Below are positions 58,476 to 64,000 of a stretch of DNA of 64,000 bases, one piece after another. Origin of the DNA: Arion vulgaris (Eukaryota; Mollusca; Gastropoda; Stylommatophora; Arionidae). Where the stretch lies: NCBI GenBank assembly GCA_020796225.1, contig CM036758.1, positions 29,213,099 through 29,277,098 on the forward strand. The letters run 5' to 3'. The translations under genes were made by a program, and so were the position numbers. A model generated the notes under the pieces. That model saw only the letters and a program-made list of their open reading frames with translations. It was not told the origin of the DNA and did no database searches. Each line of letters opens with the position of its first letter. The first letter of the stretch is position 1.

Positions 58476-58735
58476 GACTACGTAGCAATGGCGAAACACA
58501 TAAAAACAAAGTACGGTACTTTTACAAAAACCAAAAACAAAAACAATACACAGCAACATTTCGACCAAAAGATCTTTATCAAGCAAAAGATACTAGAGAG
58601 TTGAAGAGTTCACTTCTCACACAAGCACACAACATGTAGAATCAAACAATAAATTCCTAACGACCATAAGATGAAAATCTGTGACTAAAAACGAATAACG
58701 AAACAGATGCAAACAACAAAAAGTGGAAACAAGAA
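58476..58735 (-). mobile_element. Penelope-like element 3' tail (unit A)
   Basis: The minus strand has TTCGTTTTTAGTCACAGATT, TTGCTTGATAAAGATCTTTT, GGTCGAAATGTTGCTGTGTA, then ATGTGTTTCGCCATTGCTAC. Block order equals 2370-2650. GATC-TTTT-GGTC can fold as a 4-bp stem followed by GAAA, like stem II of a hammerhead motif, but the CTGATGA part is degenerate. Confidence 0.72.
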
Positions 58736-58945
58736 GCATGTTACAACTCTCAGTAGGATGTTACAACTCTCAGTAGGATGTTACAACCCACAGTAGGATG
58801 TTACAACTCTCAGTAGGATGTTACAACTCTCAGTGGCATGTTACAACTCTCAGTAGCATGTTACAACTCTCAGTAGCATGTTACAACTCTCAGTAGCATG
58901 TTACAGCTGTCAGTAGCATGTTACAACTCTCAGTAGCATGTCAAA
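58736..58945. repeat. Minisatellite, 20-bp unit, about 11 copies (unit A)
   Basis: The unit is AGCATGTTACAACTCTCAGT, with AGGATG variants on the left. It starts right at the end of the PLE tail. Confidence 0.95.
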
Positions 58946-59094
58946 GCTCTCAATGGCGCGCTACAAACATCAATGGCATACTTATCAAAGCTGACTTTTG
59001 GGTTGATAAAGCTTTAACTGTTGAATTAAGAACAACACATCATGAACGTTTTATCAGGATTTGCTAAAGAGGGACATTCATTTCTATTATTATT

Positions 59095-59480
59095 ATTAGT
59101 CTCTCGTACGGTTATATGTTGCATATTGTCTGCAAGCTGTTTCTCTCGTACCGTTATATGTTGCATATTGTCTGCAAGCTGTTACTCTCGTACCGTTATA
59201 TGTTGCATATTGTCTGCAAGCTGTTACTCTCGTACCGTTATATGTTGCATATTGTCTGCAGACTGTTCCTCTCGTACCGTTATATGTTGCATATTGTGTG
59301 CAAGCTGTTACTCTCGTACCATTATATGTTGCATATTGTCTGAAAGCTGTTTCTCTCGTACCATTACATGTTGCATATTGTCTGCAAGCTGTTTCTCTCG
59401 TACCATTATATGTTCCATATTGTCTGCAGGCTATTTCTCTCGTACCGTTATATGTTGCATATTGCCTGCAATCTGTTTCT
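59095..59480. repeat. Minisatellite, 42-bp unit, 9 copies (unit A)
   Basis: The unit contains CTCGTACCGTTATATGTTGC, ATATTGTCTGCAAGCTGTTT, CT. It is cut off in mid-unit at the junction with unit B (CTGTTTCTCACGTAAAAGAA), with CGTA shared at the breakpoint. Fourteen codons per unit keep plus-strand frames open (SRTVICCILSAS-type). Confidence 0.97.
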
Positions 59481-59754
59481 CACGTAAAAGAACCCTTGGC
59501 AGTTCAAAATCGAAAAGAGCCGATGCCCAGGACAGAAAATCATTTTAAAATATTTTTTTAAACTCCTACTTAAATATCTTCTCCATCTTAAAAATTACAT
59601 CGGGGACCCTCGCCGGTGCTACGGAGTTCGTGCACTGCAGCTGAGATATTCCTGTACAAGAAAGATATCGGAGCACACATCGTTAATCACAGAAGTACAG
59701 TGATGGTGGTCCTACCAATTAATCAATCAATCAAACCAAAGTGCAACTATAATG

Positions 59755-60845
59755 TTGATACCAACAAGTTAAGTAAACAATATTGTTGATATCCTGAAGT
59801 AAACATGATATACCAACAAGTTAAGTAAACAATATTGTTGATATCCTGAAGTAAACAGGATATACCAACAAGTCAAGTAAACAATATTGTTGATATCCTG
59901 AAGTAAACATGATATACCAACAAGTCAAGTAAACAATATTGTTGATATCCTGAAGTAAACATGATATACCAACAAGTCAAGTAAACAATATTGTTGATAT
60001 CCTGAAGTAAACATGCTATACCAACAAGTTAAGTAAACAATATTGTTGATATCCTGTAGTAAACATGCTATACCAACAAGTCAGGTAAACAATATTGTTG
60101 ATATCCTGAAGAAAACATGCTATACCAACAAGTTAAGTAAACAATATTGTTGATATCATGTAGTAAACATGCTATACCAACAAGTCAGGTAAACAATATT
60201 GTTGATATCCTGAAGTAAACATGATATACCAACAAGTCAAGTAAACAATATTGTTGATATCCTGAAGTAAACATGCTATACCAACAAGTTAAGTAAACAA
60301 TATTGTTGATATCCTGAAGTAAACATGATATACCAACAAGTCAAGTAAACAATATTGTTGATATCCTGAAGTAAACATGCTATACCAACAAGTCAAGTAA
60401 ACAATATTGTTGATATCCTGTAGCAAACATGCTATACCAACAAGTCAGGTAAACAATATTGTTGATATCCTGAAGCAAACATGCTATACCAACAAGTCAA
60501 GTAAACAATATTGTTGATATCCTGAAGTAAACATAATATACCAACAAGTCAAGTAAACAATATTGTTGATATCCTGAAGTAAACATGATATACCAACAAG
60601 TCAAGTAAACAATATTGTTGATATCCTGTAGCAAACATACTATACCAACAAGTCAAGTAAACAATATTGTTGATATCCTGAAGTAAACATGATATACCAA
60701 CAAGTCAAGTAAACAATATTGTTGATATCGTGTAGCAAACATACTATACCAACAAGTCAAGTAAACAATATTGTTGATATCCTGTAGCAAACATGCTATA
60801 CCAACAAGTCAGGTAAACAATAGTGTTGATACCCTGTAGCAAACA
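59755..60845. repeat. Minisatellite, 52-bp unit, about 21 copies (unit B)
   Basis: Same unit and AACAATATTGTT palindrome as 56935-57915, with a different order of variants. The two arrays have therefore changed since the composite duplication. Confidence 0.97.
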
Positions 60846-61238
60846 TGCTTACAATAACAAATATGACAACAGTCTTGTTTCATAGATGACAACTTCAGTT
60901 TGGTTTGGAATGTCTTGTGAAAAATAATGAACTGAACAAGTAAAGTCAGTGATATTGGTCCTTATGTTAGCAATGTTATGTACAGTTTGCATTGCTGTTT
61001 TCTTGCTATTCATGTTGGTATCTTCTGTTTGTATTTAATTTGCTCAGAAATGTCTATAATATTGTGTTTATATACATCGCAAAAGGCATGTGATGTCGTC
61101 TTGTCAACTTGTTCAAGATTTCTCTTTGTTTGCGAATCGCACGCGCTGTTAGAGAACATTGGCACGCGCTGTTAGACAAAGGGGATTACACTTTGACACA
61201 CAGCTCAGACAAGATTACTTCACGTCGCCAATTTTCAC
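60846..61238. other. Unique spacer of composite unit B
   Basis: Near-identical to 57916-58309. Confidence 0.75.
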
Positions 61239-61405
61239 CCTCACAGTAAGCAAGTTTTACTCACAGTAAGCAAGTTTTCACATTCCAGTAAGCAATTTTT
61301 CACATCACAGTAAGCAAGTTTTCACATCACAGTAAGCCAGTTTTCACTTACCAGTAAGCTAAATTTTGCATCTCAGTAAGCAAGTTGTGACTTCACAGTA
61401 AGACT
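61239..61405. repeat. Short array, about 22-bp unit, 7 copies (unit B)
   Basis: Matches 58310-58475 with minor deletions. Confidence 0.85.
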
Positions 61406-61658
61406 ACGTAGCAATGGCGAAACACATAAAAACAAAGTACGGTAGTTTTACAAAACCAAAACAAAACAATACACAGCAACATTTCGACCAAAAGATCTTT
61501 ATCAAGCAAAAGATACTAGAGAGTTGAAGAGTTCACTTCTCACACAAGCACACAACATGTAGAATCAAACAATAAATTCCTAACGACCATAAGATGAAAA
61601 TCTGTGACTAAAAACGAATAACGAAACAGATGCAAACAACAAAAAGTGGAAACAAGAA
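61406..61658 (-). mobile_element. Penelope-like element 3' tail (unit B)
   Basis: Near-identical to 58476-58735 except for shorter A-runs. It was duplicated as part of the composite unit, so it is not an independent insertion. Confidence 0.72.
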
Positions 61659-61925
61659 GCATGTTACAACTCTCAGTAGGATGTTACAACCCTCAGTAGG
61701 ATGTTACAACTCTCAGTAGGATGTTACAACTCTCAGTAGCATGTTACAACTCTCAGTAGCATGTTACAACTCTCAGTAGCGTGTTACAACTCTCAGTAGC
61801 ATGTTACAACTCTCAGTGGCATGTTACAACTCTCAGTAGCATGTTACAACTCTCAGTAGCATGTTACAACTCTCAGTAGCATGTTACAGCTGTCAGTAGC
61901 ATGTTACAACTCTCAGTAGCATGTC
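61659..61925. repeat. Minisatellite, 20-bp unit, about 13 copies (unit B)
   Basis: Same unit as 58736-58945, with about two more copies. Confidence 0.95.
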
Positions 61926-62089
61926 AAAGCTCTCAATGGCGCGCTACAAACATCAATGGCATACTTATCAAAGCTGACTTTTTGGGGTTTATAAAGCTTT
62001 AACTGTTGAATTAAGAACAACACATCATGAACGTTTTATCAGGATTTGCTAAAGAGGGACATTCATTTCTATTATTATTATTAGTCTCT

Positions 62090-63976
62090 CGTACGGTTAT
62101 ATGTTGCATATTGTCTGCAGACTGTTTCTCTCGTACCGTTATATGTTGCATATTGTCTGCAAGCTGTTCCTCTCGTACCGTTATATGTTGCATATTGTCT
62201 GCAAGCTGTTTCTCTCGTACCGTTATATGTTGCATATTGTCTGCAAGCTGTTTCTCTCGTACCGTTATATGTTGCATATTGTCTGCAAGCTGTTCCTCTC
62301 GTACCGTTATATGTTGCATATTGTCTGCAAGCTGTTTCTCTCGTACCGTTATATGTTGCATATTGTCTGCAAGCTGTTTCTCTCGTACCGTTATATGTTG
62401 CATATTGTCTGCAAGCTGTTTCTCTCGTACCGTTATATGTTGCATATTGTCTGCAGACTGTTCCTCTCGTACCGTTATATGTTGCATATTGTCTGCTAGC
62501 TGTTTCTCTCGTACCATTATATGTTGCATATTGTCTGCAAGCTGTTTTTCTCGTACCGTTATATGTTGCATATTGCCTGCAATCTGTTTCTCTCGTACCG
62601 TTATATGTTGCATATTGTCTGCAAGCTGTTTCTCTCGTACCATTATATGTTGCATATTGTCTGCAAGCTGTTTTTCTCGTACCGTTATATGTTGCATATT
62701 GTCTGCAGGCTGTTTCTCTCGTACCGTTAAATGTTGCATATTGTCTGCAAGCTGTTTCTCTCGTACCGTTATATGTTGCATATTGTCTGCAAGCTGTTTC
62801 TCTCGTACCATTACATGTTGCATATTGTCTGCAAGCTGTTTCTCTCGTACCATTATATGTTCCATATTGTCTGCAGGCTATTTCTCTCGTACCGTTATAT
62901 GTTGCATATTGCCTGCAATCTGTTTCTCTCGTACCGTTATATGTTGCATATTGTCTGCAGACTGTTTCTCTCGTACCGTTATATGTTGCATATTGTCTGC
63001 TAGCTGTTTCTCTCGTACCGTTATATGTTACATATTGTCTGCAAGCTGTTTCTCTCGTACCATTATATGTTGCATATTGTCTGCAAGCTGTTTTTCTCGT
63101 ACCGTTATATGTTGCATATTGTCTGCAGGCTGTTTCTCTCGTACCGTTATATGTTGCATATTGTCTGCAAGCTGTTTCTCTCGTACCGTTATATGTTGCA
63201 TATTGTCTGCAGGCTGTTTCTCTCGTACCGTTATATGTTGCATATTGTCTGCAGGCTGTTTCTCTCGTACCGTTATATGTTGATATTGTCTGTAAGCTGT
63301 TTCTCTCGTACCGTTATATGTTGCATATTGTCTGCTAGCTGTTTCTCTCGTACCGTTATATGTTACATATTGTCTGCAGGCTGTTTCTCTCGTACCGTTA
63401 TATGTTGCATATTGTGTGCAGGCTGTTTCTCTCGTACCGTTATATGTTGCATATTGCCTGCAAGCTGTTTCTCTCGTACCGTTATATGTTGCATATTGTC
63501 TGCAGGCTGTTTCTCTCGTACCGTTATATGTTGCATATTGTCTGCAGGCTGTTTCTCTCGTACCGTTATATGTTGCATATTGTCTGCAAGCTGTTTCTCT
63601 CGTACCGTTATATGTTGCATATTGTCTGCTAGCTGTTTCTCTCGTACCGTTATATGTTGCATATTGTCTGCTAGCTGTTTCTCTCGTACCGTTATATGTT
63701 ACATATTGTCTGCAGGCTGTTTCTCTCGTACCGTTATATGTTGCATATTGTGTGCAGGCTGTTTCTCTCGTACCGTTATATGTTGCATATTGCCTGCAAT
63801 CTGTTTCTCTCGTACCGTTATATGTTGTATATTGTCTGCAAGCTGTTTCTCTCGTACCGTTATATGTTGCATATTGCCTGCAAGCTGTTTCTCTCGTACC
63901 GTTATATGTTGTATATTGTCTGCAAGCTGTTTCTCTCGTACTGTTATATGTTGCATATTGTCTGCTAGCTGCTCCT
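62090..63976. repeat. Minisatellite, 42-bp unit, about 45 copies (unit B)
   Basis: Same unit as 59095-59480. The plus strand is open for 418 codons (62027-63283) and the minus strand for 284 codons (62011-62865, MQHITVREKQLADN repeated). Having open frames on both strands and in several phases argues against a gene. Variants CAAGC, CAGGC, CTAGC and CAATC recur in patterned blocks, suggesting stepwise block duplication. It ends at GCTGCTCCTCCATAT. Confidence 0.97.
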
Positions 63977-64000
63977 CCATATCTTGATCAACTGGAAAAA

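Larger units (their letters stand above)
56663..59480. repeat. Composite higher-order unit A (2.8 kb, four arrays in fixed order)
   Basis: The order is: lead segment (CACGTAAAAGAACCCTTGGC ...), 52-bp array, unique spacer, 22-bp array, PLE tail on the minus strand, 20-bp array, short spacer, 42-bp array. Unit B at 59481 onward repeats this order, and the non-array parts match closely (a 65-codon frame at 58050-58247 recurs with an identical translation at 60978-61175). The lead segment resembles conserved 3' domains of some invertebrate SINEs (GCACGTAAAAGAACCC), a remembered similarity only. Confidence 0.92.
59481..63976. repeat. Composite higher-order unit B (at least 4.5 kb)
   Basis: It has the same order as unit A. 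The lead segment (59481-59750) differs from 56663-56930 at only a few bases. The 42-bp array is expanded to about 45 copies against 9, which accounts for most of the extra length. The end lies at or beyond the window edge. Confidence 0.92.

Noticed and set aside
62027..63283. 418-codon open frame on the plus strand and a 284-codon frame on the minus strand
   Set aside because: Both are read-through of a 42-bp (14-codon) unit without stops. Several phases and both strands are open at once, and there is no upstream domain, signal or gene context.

Overview
This window looks like non-coding, AT-rich DNA from an animal nuclear genome. I find no intact host protein-coding gene, rRNA or functional tRNA. 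The content is (1) about 35 separate tandem arrays (minisatellites), which by my rough sum cover close to 60% of the window, and (2) broken transposable elements lying between and inside them. The element types are a Penelope-like element (PLE), RTE/Jockey-like non-LTR retrotransposon (LINE) fragments, tRNA-headed SINEs, a TA-flanked inverted-repeat MITE and a Mutator-like transposase relic. That mix points to an invertebrate metazoan. A mollusc or another lophotrochozoan is a guess I cannot prove by eye. I saw no run of telomere repeats.

Layout. 1-2.6 kb: a 42-bp array, an inverted SINE and a decayed PLE (RT tail plus GIY-YIG-like endonuclease) whose 3' tail runs straight into the next array. 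2.6-15 kb: one 43-bp satellite of nearly 290 copies. 15-22.6 kb: a string of arrays (46, 50, 44, 40, 52, 50, 17 and 33 bp units) with two LINE pieces. 23.4-25.1 kb: a more GC-rich island with a coding-like duplicated peptide on the minus strand, bracketed by copies of one short repeat. 26.2-30.3 kb: arrays of 33, 76, 23, 34 and 58 bp, the 76-bp one split by a 691-bp MITE. 30.4-34.6 kb: an inverted SINE, five LINE 3' ends and a PLE tail. 34.7-40.4 kb: a 27-bp array and a 30-bp array with higher-order structure. 40.4-43.3 kb: a LINE interrupted by an opposite-strand copy of its own family, then another LINE end. 43.8-46.2 kb: 22-bp and 30-bp arrays. 46.4-47.8 kb: two SINEs and a LINE. 48.3-54.3 kb: an 89-bp array and a 22-bp array. 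54.3-56.6 kb: the Mutator-like relic. 56.66 kb to the end: a large tandem duplication in which each unit is an ordered set of four different arrays plus a PLE tail.

Nothing here suggests genes working together. Long open frames in the arrays arise because many units are multiples of 3 bp (27, 30, 33 and 42), so one stop-free unit stays stop-free through the array, often in several frames and on both strands. The most informative signals are structural: arrays that begin at retroelement ends, a higher-order array of arrays, insertions whose empty or target sites can be read in the sequence, and a zone where array monomers carry so many 1-2 base deletions that assembly error is likely.
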